A DNA stretch of 32,792 bases, from positions 1 through 32,792 of the forward strand of contig JAFXRZ010000007.1 of NCBI GenBank assembly GCA_017536105.1. The letters are read 5' to 3'. The position numbers and the translations under genes are program-made. Under the pieces are notes generated by a model. It was not told the DNA's origin, searched no databases, and worked only from the letters and a program-made list of their open reading frames with translations. Position 1 is the stretch's first letter, and every line of letters begins with the position of its first letter. This DNA comes from Ruminococcus sp. GTDB taxonomy: Bacteria; Bacillota_A; Clostridia; Oscillospirales; Ruminococcaceae. Shown here piece after piece: positions 23,902-32,212 of this stretch.

Positions 23902-24900
23902 TCAAACCGAAGAATGGCTCTTTACATAAGCAACAACGTCATCAACGGTGGTGAATGCCATGGAAACGCAGGTGTCAGCACAGCCGTAGTAGATAGCTAT
24001 GCGGCCGGTGTCCTTGTCAACGAGAGTAGCGCAGGGGAAGGTAACGTTCTGAACGTCGCCAACGCACTCATAGATCTCCTGGGGGCTGAGCAGATACTCA
24101 GCGCAGCGGTACTTGACTTTCCAGGGCTCGTCCTTGTCGAGGATGCAGGCGGAGAAGCTGTAAACAAAGCCGTTGCAGCTCTCGAGAACGCCGTGATAGA
24201 AGCACAGCCAGCCCTCGGAGGTCTCTATCGGGATGGGGCCTGCGCCTATCTTCTTGCTTTCCCATGCCTTGAGGGGTCCCATAACGTGTCTGTGCTCGCC
24301 CCAGTACTTCATATCGGGCGACTGAGACAGATACATATCACCGAAAGGAGTATGGCCGGAGTCGGAAGGACGGGAGAACATTACGTACTTGCCGTTGATC
24401 TTTCTCGGGAAGAGAACGCCGTTTCTGTTGAAGGGCAGGAAAGCATTCTCGCACTGATAGAAGGTCTTGAAATCGTAAGTGTAGCCAACGCCGATAGTGG
24501 GCTTCCAGCCGTAAGCGTTGCACCATGTTACCCAATATCTGTCCTCGATGAAGCAAACTCTCGGGTCGTAGCCGTAGCCCCACTGGTTAACTTCCTCGGT
24601 GCTCTTTTCAGCCTGCTCGAAAACGATCCTGTCGGGATCGATCTTCCAGTTGATGCCGTCATCGGAGAAGCCTGCGTGGAGCTCCATGTTTCTTACCTTG
24701 TCGTCAACACGGAAAACGCCTGCGAACTTGCCCTCGAAAGGAACAACAGCGCTGTTGAAGATAGAGTTGGATGTGGGAAGGAGATTTCTGGGGATTATGG
24801 GGTTGGCGTTATATCTCCATATAACGTCTGTGCAGCCCTCGGGCTTGTCCTGCCAGGGCATATTGGGAATTGACTGACCGTTGATGATCTGTACGTTCAT
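23902..24900 (-). CDS. GH130 beta-1,4-mannooligosaccharide phosphorylase
   Basis: A 332-residue glycoside hydrolase family 130 phosphorylase with the five-bladed propeller sequence pattern: [24 protein letters not shown], the acid Asp112 in YGYDPRVCF, and [15 protein letters not shown]. The length fits subfamily 2 (about 330 residues, RaMP2-like enzymes of Ruminococcus albus that phosphorolyse beta-1,4-mannooligosaccharides) better than the longer mannosylglucose phosphorylases. It would act in the cytosol to release alpha-mannose 1-phosphate during mannan use. AAAGGCGG precedes the ATG. No other mannan genes flank it. Its upstream region has a possible TTGCAA-N17-TTTAAT promoter and helically phased AAACG sites, which suggest catabolite control. 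Confidence 0.88.
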   Translation of the reverse strand: MNVQIINGQSIPNMPWQDKPEGCTDVIWRYNANPIIPRNLLPTSNSIFNSAVVPFEGKFAGVFRVDDKVRNMELHAGFSDDGINWKIDPDRIVFEQAEKSTEEVNQWGYGYDPRVCFIEDRYWVTWCNAYGWKPTIGVGYTYDFKTFYQCENAFLPFNRNGVLFPRKINGKYVMFSRPSDSGHTPFGDMYLSQSPDMKYWGEHRHVMGPLKAWESKKIGAGPIPIETSEGWLCFYHGVLESCNGFVYSFSACILDKDEPWKVKYRCAEYLLSPQEIYECVGDVQNVTFPCATLVDKDTGRIAIYYGCADTCVSMAFTTVDDVVAYVKSHSSV

Positions 24901-25008
24901 TCTTGATTCCGCCTTTCATTTAATATTTTCATATTTCGGCTTGCTTGGTATTGCCTTAGGTATATTAAAACACATTTCAAAAAAAATTGCAAGCCCCGAG
25001 AAATTGCA

Positions 25009-25041
25009 GAAAACGTTTAAGAAACGAATGTAAACGTATAC
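25009..25041 (-). promoter_or_regulatory. Phased LacI/CcpA-like operator sites upstream of GH130
   Basis: GAAAACGTTTAAG (25009-25021) and TGTAAACGTATAC (25029-25041) have their CG centres 21 bp apart, and a third AAACG half-site (25022-25026) lies between them. The second fits the cre form TGTAAACGNTNACA. They lie 110-140 bases before the GH130 start, upstream of the likely promoter. Confidence 0.6.
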
Positions 25042-25073
25042 TTTTCAATGTTAATAATTATTTTACATTTAAA

Positions 25074-25112
25074 GATAAAAAACCTGCCTGCCGGCAAGCT
25101 CCGGCGGGCAGG
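25074..25112 (-). terminator. Terminator of the DHH phosphoesterase gene
   Basis: A 12-bp stem, CCTGCCTGCCGG with CCGGCGGGCAGG (25083-25112, one T-G pair), followed on the minus strand by TTTTTTATC. Confidence 0.9.
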
Positions 25113-25158
25113 TCAGGTCTGTTATTATACTATAATTATATCTCCCGAAAGACAGCGC

Positions 25159-26091
25159 TCAGACAGGTATCTTTCCGTTGAGCTTGTCGATGATAACCGG
25201 CAGCTCGGCATCGATCTTGTCGTTATCCAGCTGGCAGGTGCCGGCATTGGCGTGTCCTCCTCCGCCGTAGCTGAGGCAGAGCTTTCCGATATCGAAATCG
25301 GAGTTTCTGTTGATTATGGACTTGCCGATCATAACGGCTGTGTTCTGCTTGCGGAAGCCCCATGCAACGTGAACCGAAAGCTCGGTCTCCGGCCACATGG
25401 CATAGACCATAAAGCGGTTCCCGGCGTAGATGGTCTCTTCGTTCCTCAGGTCGATAACGGCCACCTTGCCCTCGATCTTTGTGATGCGCTTAAGCTGCTC
25501 CTTGAAAAGCTCCTGCTGCTCGAAATAGAGATCCACTCTCTCCTTGACATCAGGCAGAGCCAGCACTTCGTCGATGCTGTGGTCAACGCAGAAGGTGATG
25601 AGCTGCATCATCAGGTCGTAGTTGGAGATGCGGAAATCGTGGAATCTTCCGAGACCCGTTCTTGCATCCATAAGGAAGTTCATCAGCACCCAGCCCTTGG
25701 GGTCGAGTATCTCTTCTTCTGTGAAATCGGCGCTGTCGCCCTTATCCACAGCCACCATTATCTCGTCGGAAACGTTCTTGAATCTGTCCTTTCCGCCGTA
25801 GTATTCATAAACCACTCTTGCTGCCGATCTTGCGGTGCCGTCGATGACGTATTTATCTTTATACTGCTCGGGATCGTTTCTTATAAGCTCGCTCTCGTGG
25901 TGGTCGAATGCAAGGCCTACTCTCGGGTCGAAGGGCAGGTTCGTTGTGATGTCATTCTCGCAAAGCTCGATCTTTCCGTCCTGAACGTCCTTGGGGTGAA
26001 CGAATTTTATCTCGTTGATGATGCCCAGCTCGTTGAGCAGCATGGCACATACAAGACCGTCAAAATCGCTTCTTGTTACAAGTCTTTTCAT
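25159..26091 (-). CDS. DHH-family phosphoesterase
   Basis: A 310-residue DHH/DHHA1 protein. The DHH catalytic motif is in SDFDG (8-12) and AFDHHES (61-67), with a further Asp in VDKGDSAD; the DHHA1 substrate-binding motif is GGGGHANAG (276-284). Relatives include exopolyphosphatases, nano-RNases and cyclic-dinucleotide phosphodiesterases; the exact substrate here is unclear, and the sequence between the two motifs is longer than in NrnA. An ATG seven codons upstream has no ribosome site; the chosen ATG follows GGGAGG at 9 bases. Single gene with its own promoter and terminator. Confidence 0.88.
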   Translation of the reverse strand: MKRLVTRSDFDGLVCAMLLNELGIINEIKFVHPKDVQDGKIELCENDITTNLPFDPRVGLAFDHHESELIRNDPEQYKDKYVIDGTARSAARVVYEYYGGKDRFKNVSDEIMVAVDKGDSADFTEEEILDPKGWVLMNFLMDARTGLGRFHDFRISNYDLMMQLITFCVDHSIDEVLALPDVKERVDLYFEQQELFKEQLKRITKIEGKVAVIDLRNEETIYAGNRFMVYAMWPETELSVHVAWGFRKQNTAVMIGKSIINRNSDFDIGKLCLSYGGGGHANAGTCQLDNDKIDAELPVIIDKLNGKIPV

Positions 26092-26156
26092 AATAGATAT
26101 CCTCCCGATCACTGTGCAAAAGTTTGATTTAAGTACGGCTTTGGCCGTATATGAAG

Positions 26157-26185
26157 ATTATAACAAAAAACGTTTGAAATGTCAA
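26157..26185 (-). promoter_or_regulatory. Promoter of the DHH gene with AAACGTTT in the spacer
   Basis: Minus strand TTGACA (26180-26185), 17-base spacer, TATAAT (26157-26162), both perfect. The spacer contains the palindrome AAACGTTT (26168-26175), the same core as the sites before the GH130 and nucleotidyltransferase genes. Confidence 0.88.
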
Positions 26186-26218
26186 TAAATAATATGCGGA
26201 TTTACTATGTTTTTTCGC

Positions 26219-27115
26219 CTACGGCAGCACTGTACGGCCGTCCTGCGTTCTTTTTTCGGGCACAGGTGCATTGGGCGTGTCCTTGCCGTTCCTCCAGACT
26301 ATTTCCCCCTGCTGGAAGAAGTCCTCGGGAACAGGTTCCGGCGGCTTTTTGGGGGCTGTTTCGTGCATAAGCTTCTTTTCAAGCTCCCTGCCCGTAAGCT
26401 CTCCGTATTCCATGCCGTCGTCAAAGTACATCTTGTTTATATTGTCGAGGACATAGCCCGTCTCCTTGTCGGAGCTTCTCCATATCTGTTCCCTCTGCTG
26501 CAGATTTTTCTCGGGGTCGGGCTTCGGGGGCTCAAAGCGTTTGGCTTCCCCCTCAAAGAACTCTTCTCCTCCCACAGAACGGACTTTCCCTGCGTTCATC
26601 GTGTTGTCTATGAGCTTGACAGCCTTTTCCTCATAAGTCCCGCTGGTATAGACGCCGCTTGCATAGGCGTCGTCTCTGCGCCAGTTGTCGAAGGGATAGC
26701 GGGGGTGGTTCCTGAGAACATACAGGCCTTCAAGTATGGGGTGCACAAAGTAATTCGCAAGGTTCGAGGCTGTCATCATCCCCAGCTGAATGCCGACAGT
26801 CGTCACATTCCCGGCGATCAAGCCTACCAGAAGAAAAGCCAGCTGTATCACATCGCAGGCGAGTACGCGCTTTCTGTGGACAGAGGGGTCTTCTGTGAAG
26901 ATGAAGCTGTAGCAGACGAATGCCGCCACTGCCGAGAAAGCTATCATGCCGGTGGCAGCTCCCGAGAAAATGATGTCCGGCGCGAACAGGACAAACAGAT
27001 ATACGATCCCCAGCATCGGCAGGCTGATAAGCTTCTGCAAAGATCTGTCGTGCTTGAATATATCTTTCAGCTCATCATCGGGGAGTATCATATAATCGTC
27101 TCTGTTTTTCTCCAA
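26219..27115 (-). CDS. Membrane protein of unknown function
   Basis: A 298-residue protein with a TTG start; AAGGCGGTG stands 8 bases before it, and the next ATG (27091) has no such site. After a 28-residue cytosolic start come about four hydrophobic helices (about 30-48, 52-72, 84-105 and 107-125), then a long hydrophilic C-terminal region of about 170 residues. That tail carries a repeated short motif, QQREQIWRSSDK (about 207-218) and QQGEIVWRNGKD (about 268-279). No family is recognised. It stands alone between two terminators and may be on a low-level transcript. Confidence 0.72.
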   Translation of the reverse strand: MEKNRDDYMILPDDELKDIFKHDRSLQKLISLPMLGIVYLFVLFAPDIIFSGAATGMIAFSAVAAFVCYSFIFTEDPSVHRKRVLACDVIQLAFLLVGLIAGNVTTVGIQLGMMTASNLANYFVHPILEGLYVLRNHPRYPFDNWRRDDAYASGVYTSGTYEEKAVKLIDNTMNAGKVRSVGGEEFFEGEAKRFEPPKPDPEKNLQQREQIWRSSDKETGYVLDNINKMYFDDGMEYGELTGRELEKKLMHETAPKKPPEPVPEDFFQQGEIVWRNGKDTPNAPVPEKRTQDGRTVLP

Positions 27116-27150
27116 TCCCGGTCACCGCCTTTACGTCTGTGATATTACGG

Positions 27151-27192
27151 AAACACCGCACGACAGCTCTTTATTGCCTTTGTGCGGTGTTT
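27151..27192 (-). terminator. Hairpin after the GlmU-like gene
   Basis: AAACACCGCAC pairs perfectly with GTGCGGTGTTT across a 20-base loop. The core ACACCGCAC is shared with the terminal repeat of the elements at 1 and 32656, so this could be a terminator or a deletion remnant of such an element. Confidence 0.6.
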
Positions 27193-27198
27193 GAGATT

Positions 27199-27951
27199 TT
27201 ACATTTTTTCAGCCAGCTCGTTGAGATATGCCAGCCCTGCCGGGTCGTTTGCTCCGAGGGCTACGTTGGGGTTTGCCGAGGTGTAGGCGTCGGCTCTTTT
27301 GCCCTTGCCGATGAGCAGCCCCAGGCAGTCGGTGAGGTAATACTCTCCCTGTGCGTTGTTGGGCTTCAGCTCGAAAAGCACATCCAGCAGCTCTGCGGTA
27401 TCGAACCAGTAGCATCCGCTGTTGACTTCTTTTATCTCAAGCTGCTCGGGGGTGCAGTCCTTCTGCTCCACTATCCCCGAGATGCCGTTTTCCGTGCGGA
27501 TCATCCTGCCGTAGCCGTCGGGCTTTTCCTGCATCGAGGTAACGACAGTAACGGCGTTGCCCTCAGAGATATGCAGATCAAGGGCTCCGCTTATTGTTGG
27601 CGGATCGATGAAGGGTGCATCTCCGCAGAGAATGAGGGTATTCCCTCCGCGGTGAGCTTCAAGGAAATCCTTCGCCATCATAACTGCGTGTCCCGTGCCG
27701 AGCCTTTCGCTTTGCAGCACGGTCATGACTTCCGCCGTGCCCTTTCTCTTTTCAAGGAACTCGTCGATCATCTCGGCCTTGTGTCCCTTAACGACGCAGA
27801 TGTCCTCTATCCCTGCATTTTCGCAGGCGGAGATCACCCAGTCCAGCATAGCTCTGCCCTGTACCTGACAAAGCACCTTCGGGCCGTCGGACTTCATTCT
27901 TTTGCCCTGTCCTCCGGCAAGTATCACAACATTGTTCTTTATCTTGTTCAT
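27199..27951 (-). CDS. GlmU-like uridylyltransferase, N-terminal domain only
   Basis: A 250-residue protein that matches the N-terminal half of GlmU, the UDP-GlcNAc pyrophosphorylase. Visible are the nucleotide-binding VVILAGGQGKRMKSDGPKVL-type signature, QSERLGTGHAVMMA, GDAPFIDPPT and GYGRMIR, and EVNSGCYWF, all typical of GlmU pyrophosphorylase. The left-handed beta-helix acetyltransferase half (a further 200 residues) is missing, and no acetyltransferase follows. It could make UDP-GlcNAc if GlcN-1-P is acetylated elsewhere, or use another sugar phosphate. GGGAGGA precedes the ATG. The gene starts three bases after the stop of the second nucleotidyltransferase, in one operon. Confidence 0.85.
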   Translation of the reverse strand: MNKIKNNVVILAGGQGKRMKSDGPKVLCQVQGRAMLDWVISACENAGIEDICVVKGHKAEMIDEFLEKRKGTAEVMTVLQSERLGTGHAVMMAKDFLEAHRGGNTLILCGDAPFIDPPTISGALDLHISEGNAVTVVTSMQEKPDGYGRMIRTENGISGIVEQKDCTPEQLEIKEVNSGCYWFDTAELLDVLFELKPNNAQGEYYLTDCLGLLIGKGKRADAYTSANPNVALGANDPAGLAYLNELAEKM

Positions 27952-27954
27952 TGC

Positions 27955-28869
27955 TCAGTCCTCCCAGAGCTTTTCGGGATATACGCCCTGATCGATCAGC
28001 GCCTTTATCGCTGCGACCACAGCCGGCTTGTCTTCCTTATAGGTCACGCCGAACCACTTGTCCCGGCTTTCAAGCACGGCACACTCGGCCTTGTTTTCCT
28101 TAAGCAGCCTGCCTATCAGTATGGGCAGCAGGAACTCTGCGGTCTCGCTCTCGTCATTCTGCTGCAAAAATGTCTCGAACTCGCTTTCGAGCACGTCCAT
28201 AAAGCTTTCGGGACAGCCCCACATATTCATGGAAACGAGACTGTCGGGGTCGAGCTCTGCGGCTTCTTCTTTTCCGCTGAGGATCTTCCCGTTCTCTATC
28301 CTTATATTATATGTCTCGTTGATATCGGCGAGCCTGCCCTCGCTGTCCACTTTGCAGACGCCTCTTGTCACCGAGCCGTTCTCGCTGAGGGTATTCTTCA
28401 GCACGAAGCCTGCCATACATAGCCCGAGCTTGCCGCCGCTGCTCTCGTTATCCGCAACGAGGTAGTCGTGCAGCTTGACGAAAGCCTCTCTGCCGTAGTA
28501 GTCGTCGGCGTTGATGACTGCGAAAGCTCCGTGGACTGCGTCCTTTGCGCAAAGCACGGCGTGGCAGGTGCCCCAAGGCTTTTTGCGGTCGATCTTCTTA
28601 TGCTTCTCGGGGATATCGCTCGTCTCCTGGAAGACATAGCTCACATCCACGTGTCTTGCGATACGGTCGCCTATCATCCCGGCGAACTCCTTCTCGATGT
28701 CCTTTCTTATTATGAAGACCACTCTGTCAAATCCGGCTGCGACAGCATCGTACACCGAATAGTCCATGATTATCTCGCCGCAGGGACCCACAGGCTCCAG
28801 CTGCTTTATGCCTTTGCCGTATCTGCTGCCTATGCCTGCCGCCATGATGATGAGCGTTGTGCTTTTCAT
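27955..28869 (-). CDS. Nucleotidyltransferase (NTP-transferase family)
   Basis: A 304-residue NTP-transferase-fold protein. The N-terminus MKSTTLIIMAAGIGSRYG carries the AAGxGSR nucleotide-binding loop with KQLEPVG, and INADDYYG has the metal-binding acidic pair. This is related to glucose-1-phosphate and choline-phosphate nucleotidyltransferases; the substrate is not clear. The rest (about 150-304) includes a GT-A-like partner region with SMNMWGCPESF. AGGGGG precedes the ATG. It leads the two-gene operon with the GlmU-like gene, and a perfect TAAACGTTTA palindrome lies 14 bases before its ATG, just after the tRNA-Ala terminator. Confidence 0.82.
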   Translation of the reverse strand: MKSTTLIIMAAGIGSRYGKGIKQLEPVGPCGEIIMDYSVYDAVAAGFDRVVFIIRKDIEKEFAGMIGDRIARHVDVSYVFQETSDIPEKHKKIDRKKPWGTCHAVLCAKDAVHGAFAVINADDYYGREAFVKLHDYLVADNESSGGKLGLCMAGFVLKNTLSENGSVTRGVCKVDSEGRLADINETYNIRIENGKILSGKEEAAELDPDSLVSMNMWGCPESFMDVLESEFETFLQQNDESETAEFLLPILIGRLLKENKAECAVLESRDKWFGVTYKEDKPAVVAAIKALIDQGVYPEKLWED

Positions 28870-28881
28870 TTTTTGTCCCCC

Positions 28882-28894
28882 TGTAAACGTTTAG
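28882..28894 (-). promoter_or_regulatory. LacI/CcpA-like palindrome before the nucleotidyltransferase operon
   Basis: TGTAAACGTTTAG contains the perfect 10-bp palindrome TAAACGTTTA and lies 13 bases before the start codon. No separate promoter is seen between it and the tRNA; read-through from the tRNA promoter is possible. Confidence 0.55.
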
Positions 28895-28899
28895 ATAAA

Positions 28900-28930
28900 A
28901 CCAAACCCTCGGCGCTTCTGCGGCGAGGGT
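28900..28930 (-). terminator. Terminator after tRNA-Ala
   Basis: Minus strand ACCCTCG pairs with CGAGGGT (28905-28911 with 28924-28930), with an inner CGC/GCG stem, then TTTGGTTTTATC. Confidence 0.8.
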
Positions 28931-28935
28931 GTTTC

Positions 28936-29011
28936 TGGTGGAGTATAGGGGACTTGAACCCCTGACCCCCACACTGCCAGTGTGGTGCGCTCCCAACTGC
29001 GCTAATACCCC
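28936..29011 (-). tRNA. tRNA-Ala (anticodon GGC)
   Basis: Minus strand, 76 bases with an encoded CCA. The acceptor GGGGTAT pairs with ATACTCC and includes the G3-U70 wobble pair that marks alanine tRNA. The anticodon arm is CCACA-CTGGCAG-TGTGG with GGC in the loop, and the T arm is AGGGG-TTCAAGT-CCCCT. All four stems close. Confidence 0.97.
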
Positions 29012-29030
29012 GGTCAATATCACATAAAAT

Positions 29031-29059
29031 ATCATAACAGATTTCCCCCCATTTGTCAA
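29031..29059 (-). promoter_or_regulatory. Promoter of tRNA-Ala
   Basis: Minus strand TTGACA (29054-29059), 17-base spacer, TATGAT (29031-29036), 20 bases before the tRNA. Confidence 0.85.
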
Positions 29060-29090
29060 CCCTTTTTTTAATTCACCCACCAATGTTTCT

Positions 29091-29700
29091 ATTGAGCGCT
29101 TGGCAAGGCCTATTTTCGCCTCCCTCTAAGGGAGGTGGGTGCCTTTGCGGATGAGGCGGCGGTGCAGCCGTTGGGAGGGGCTTGTACGGAGTGTATCGTT
29201 CGGGCTTGTTTTTGGAATAGTTTAAAAATATCAATACAGGTTTGTATCCGAAGGGGTTTGGGGGCGATCGGAAAGCCCCCAACAGAGCGTGCTGCTATTT
29301 TTCGTATTACACACAGCTCTAAGCGTAATTCCACACGAACAAGGCTTTGTTCGTGTGGAAAACGTCCCCTTTCACTCAACGTAAGCATGCGAAGCTTGCG
29401 TCACGCGTCAAGAAAAAACGCGTCAAGACCCGTCGAGGCACCGACCGCGTCAAGCGCTGTCGCCGCTGCGACCGTGGCATAATCGTAGGGCAGGGGCTTG
29501 CTCCTGCCGTGTGTCCTCACGCTCTATTGAGGCTGGTCGGTATATTACGGCGGGAGCAAGCCCCCGCCCTACGGCGAATTTTTTCAACTTGCGTAACGCG
29601 TCAAGACCCGTCGGGGCACCGACCGTGTCAAGCGCTGTCGCCGCTGCGACCGTTGCAAAATCGTAGTGCAGGGGCTTGCCCCTAAACTTTAAAGCCGCTT
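29091..29700. repeat. Repeat-rich intergenic region before lepA
   Basis: Nothing coding is supported in this stretch. It holds, in order: a GCCTCCCTC..GGGAGG hairpin-type unit (29115-29135) of a kind common between Clostridial genes; GGGGGC..GCCCCC (29259-29280); a 14-bp stem TTCCACACGAACAA with TTGTTCGTGTGGAA (29329-29342, 29347-29360); the GTAAGCATGCG..GCTTGCGTCACG block also found near lon; two 89-bp direct copies (29417-29505 and 29595-29683, starting AACGCGTCAAGACCCGTCG); and a 27-bp inverted repeat with two mismatches (29484-29510 with 29547-29573). The GTGTCAAGACC..GTCGGGGCACCGAC and GTCGC-CGCT-GCGAC units match those at 6890-6961. Confidence 0.82.
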
Positions 29701-29734
29701 GATCAAAAGCTTGATGTGAATTAAAATCTTTTTA

Positions 29735-29772
29735 ATGCGCTATGCTGCTTTTTATGCGTTATGCTGCTTTTT
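29735..29772 (+). repeat. Two tandem 19-bp units before the lepA promoter
   Basis: ATGCGCTATGCTGCTTTTT (29735-29753) is followed at once by ATGCGTTATGCTGCTTTTT (29754-29772), one difference. The second copy ends 5 bases before the -35 box. Confidence 0.85.
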
Positions 29773-29777
29773 ACCCC

Positions 29778-29806
29778 TTTACAATTCCGCTTATATATGC
29801 TATAAT
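29778..29806 (+). promoter_or_regulatory. Promoter of lepA
   Basis: TTTACA (29778-29783), 17-base spacer, TGC-TATAAT (29801-29806), an extended -10, 37 bases before the GTG start. Confidence 0.87.
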
Positions 29807-29843
29807 AACTGTATCTATGCGAAAATGTAAGGAGCAAGCCTAA

Positions 29844-31646
29844 GTGGATCAGAGTAAAATCAGAAATTTCAGTATAATCGCACATATAGACCACGGCAAA
29901 AGTACCCTCGCCGACCGTATCCTCGAGCAGACCGAAACTGTCGCTCTCCGCGATATGGAGGCGCAGCTGCTGGATAATATGGATATCGAGCGTGAGCGCG
30001 GCATCACTATCAAAGCCCGTGCCGTCCGCATGACCTACCACGCCGACGACGGCGAGGACTATATCTTCAACCTTATAGACACCCCGGGTCACGTTGACTT
30101 CAATTACGAGGTGTCCCGTTCTCTTGCTGCCTGCGAGGGAGCTGTCCTTGTTGTGGATGCTTCTCAGGGCATCGAGGCTCAGACCCTTGCCAACACCTAT
30201 CTTGCCATCGAGCACGACCTCGAGGTATTGCCTGTGGTCAACAAGATCGACCTGCCCTCGGCAGACCCCGACCGTGTCTGCGCCGAGATAGAGAACGTCA
30301 TCGGTATCCCTGCCCTTGATGCTCCGCGCATCTCTGCAAAAACAGGCGTGAACATCCACGAGGTACTCGAGCGCATAATCACCGACATCCCCGCACCCAA
30401 GGGGGATGCTTCCGCTCCTTTGAAGGCGCTCATCTTCGACAGCTATTACGATTCCTACAAGGGCGTTATAATCTTTGTCAGAGTCACAGAGGGCTCGGTG
30501 AAGGTCGGTGACAGGATAAGGCTCATGGCTGCGAATGCAGAGTTCACCACCACGGAGATAGGCTACATGGGAGCCACCGATCTTGTTCCGAGCGGCGAGC
30601 TCCTTGCCGGAGAAGTTGGCTACATAGCAGCTTCCATCAAGTACATCGGAGACACCCGTGTGGGCGATACTGTGACCAATGCAGATTCTCCCTGCGCAGA
30701 GCCTCTTGAGGGATATAAGAAAGTAAATCCCATGGTCTTTTCGGGAGTTTACCCTGCCGACGGCGCAAAGTACCCCGATCTCCGGGATGCTCTCGACAAG
30801 CTGATGCTCAACGATGCTTCCCTCTCTTTCGAGCCGGAGACTTCCGTTGCTCTGGGCTTCGGTTTCCGCTGCGGATTCCTTGGGCTTCTCCACATGGAGA
30901 TAATCCAGGAACGCCTTGAGCGTGAGTTCAACCTCGACCTTATAACCACGGCACCGTCTGTTATCTATAAAGTAAACCTCACCGACGGCACCACGGTATA
31001 TATCGACAACCCCACGAATTATCCCGACCCTGCGAACATCGCATCGGCTGAGGAGCCTGTTGTCAGGGCTGATATACTCTCTCCCTCGGAGTTCGTGGGC
31101 AACATAATGGAGCTTTGCCAGGAGAGAAGAGGCGTGTTCAAGAACATGACCTATCTCGACGAAACGAGAGTGGAGCTGCACTACGAGCTGCCGCTGAACG
31201 AGATAGTCTACGATTTCTTCGATGCCCTCAAATCCCGGACAAGGGGCTATGCTTCCTTTGACTACGAGATGAAGGGCTATTCTCCCAGCAAGCTCGTCAA
31301 GCTCGACATCCTGCTCAACGGCGAGATGGTGGATGCCCTGTCTTTCATCGTCCACACCGACAAGGCTTATCAGCGGGGCAGAAGGATAGCCGAAAAGCTG
31401 AAGGAGAACATCCCGAGACAGCTTTTCGAGGTGCCGATACAGGCTGCTATCGGAGGAAAGATAATCGCAAGAGAGACCGTCAAGGCGATGCGCAAGGACG
31501 TGCTTGCAAAGTGCTACGGCGGCGACATAACCCGAAAGAAGAAGCTGCTTGAAAAGCAGAAAGAGGGCAAGAAGCGTATGCGCCAGCTCGGAACTGTGGA
31601 AGTTCCCCAGGAGGCCTTCATGTCTGTGCTGAAGCTGGACGAATAA
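29844..31646 (+). CDS. lepA: Elongation factor 4 (LepA)
   Basis: A 600-residue translational GTPase of the LepA/EF4 family, which acts on the ribosome, probably in initiation or by reversing faulty translocation. Motifs: P-loop AHIDHGKS (13-20), GITIKA in switch 1, DTPGHVDF (G3), [12 protein letters not shown] (G4). The length and the LepA-specific C-terminal domain, ending [18 protein letters not shown], are normal. It starts with GTG, 9 bases after AAGGAG. A 643-codon frame on the opposite strand is its antisense shadow. The small membrane gene downstream starts 33 bases after the stop, so they may be co-transcribed. Confidence 0.97.
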   Translation: MDQSKIRNFSIIAHIDHGKSTLADRILEQTETVALRDMEAQLLDNMDIERERGITIKARAVRMTYHADDGEDYIFNLIDTPGHVDFNYEVSRSLAACEGAVLVVDASQGIEAQTLANTYLAIEHDLEVLPVVNKIDLPSADPDRVCAEIENVIGIPALDAPRISAKTGVNIHEVLERIITDIPAPKGDASAPLKALIFDSYYDSYKGVIIFVRVTEGSVKVGDRIRLMAANAEFTTTEIGYMGATDLVPSGELLAGEVGYIAASIKYIGDTRVGDTVTNADSPCAEPLEGYKKVNPMVFSGVYPADGAKYPDLRDALDKLMLNDASLSFEPETSVALGFGFRCGFLGLLHMEIIQERLEREFNLDLITTAPSVIYKVNLTDGTTVYIDNPTNYPDPANIASAEEPVVRADILSPSEFVGNIMELCQERRGVFKNMTYLDETRVELHYELPLNEIVYDFFDALKSRTRGYASFDYEMKGYSPSKLVKLDILLNGEMVDALSFIVHTDKAYQRGRRIAEKLKENIPRQLFEVPIQAAIGGKIIARETVKAMRKDVLAKCYGGDITRKKKLLEKQKEGKKRMRQLGTVEVPQEAFMSVLKLDE

Positions 31647-31678
31647 GCGCATCTGCGTGACCGCAAGGAGGGGATACC

Positions 31679-32173
31679 GTGGCGACCCTGCACAAGAAAA
31701 AGAACGTTTTTGAAATGCTCTCTCCGCTGTGGGCTCTGCTGGTCACAGCTCTGCACGTCGGCGGTATATGGTATGTCTTCTTCATCACCGACAACTATTC
31801 CCTCTATATCGACTATGAGCAGTATATAAAGCATCTTATCCGCATAGCCGTTGTTGTTGTCGCAACATGGAGCTTCGCGCCGGAGGATGCTGTGTCCGTC
31901 GTGAGACACACCCTCTATTATATAGTATCGGCAGGCATCATGTGTGCCGCCATGTACTACTACGTTTTCAATGTTTTCGATCCGGATAACGCAAAAAGAT
32001 CAATGCTCATCATGTACTATTTTGCAGAGATATCCGGCAGCGACATCAGGCAGTATGTGGTGAAATACACTATCGAGTATTCGGTCTATATCTGCGGAGC
32101 AGTCGCTGCCTTTGCGGCGATAAAATACAAGATGAGTGCATCAGGCTGGATACGCCGTAAAAGCAAAAAGTAA
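31679..32173 (+). CDS. Small membrane protein after lepA
   Basis: A 164-residue membrane protein of unknown function with a GTG start, five bases after AAGGAGGGG. Four hydrophobic helices are visible (about 15-37, 50-66, 78-98 and 133-150), and the C-terminus is strongly basic (WIRRKSKK). No family is recognised. It follows lepA closely and is followed by another small membrane gene, so the three may share a transcript; the link to LepA is only positional. Confidence 0.72.
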   Translation: MATLHKKKNVFEMLSPLWALLVTALHVGGIWYVFFITDNYSLYIDYEQYIKHLIRIAVVVVATWSFAPEDAVSVVRHTLYYIVSAGIMCAAMYYYVFNVFDPDNAKRSMLIMYYFAEISGSDIRQYVVKYTIEYSVYICGAVAAFAAIKYKMSASGWIRRKSKK

Positions 32174-32212
32174 AGTGTTCAAAGCATCGGCACTCGCCGG
32201 GAAAGGGACAGC

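Noticed and set aside
24948..24959. GGTATTGCCTTA, a piece of the element's terminal repeat, before GH130
   Set aside because: Only 12 bases match and no other part of the element is nearby; it may be chance or a remnant.
28936..29011. tRNA-Ala as an integration site
   Set aside because: No duplicated tRNA end, integrase or mobility gene lies nearby.
29721..31652. A 643-codon open frame opposite lepA
   Set aside because: It is the antisense shadow of lepA, with no ribosome site or family match.
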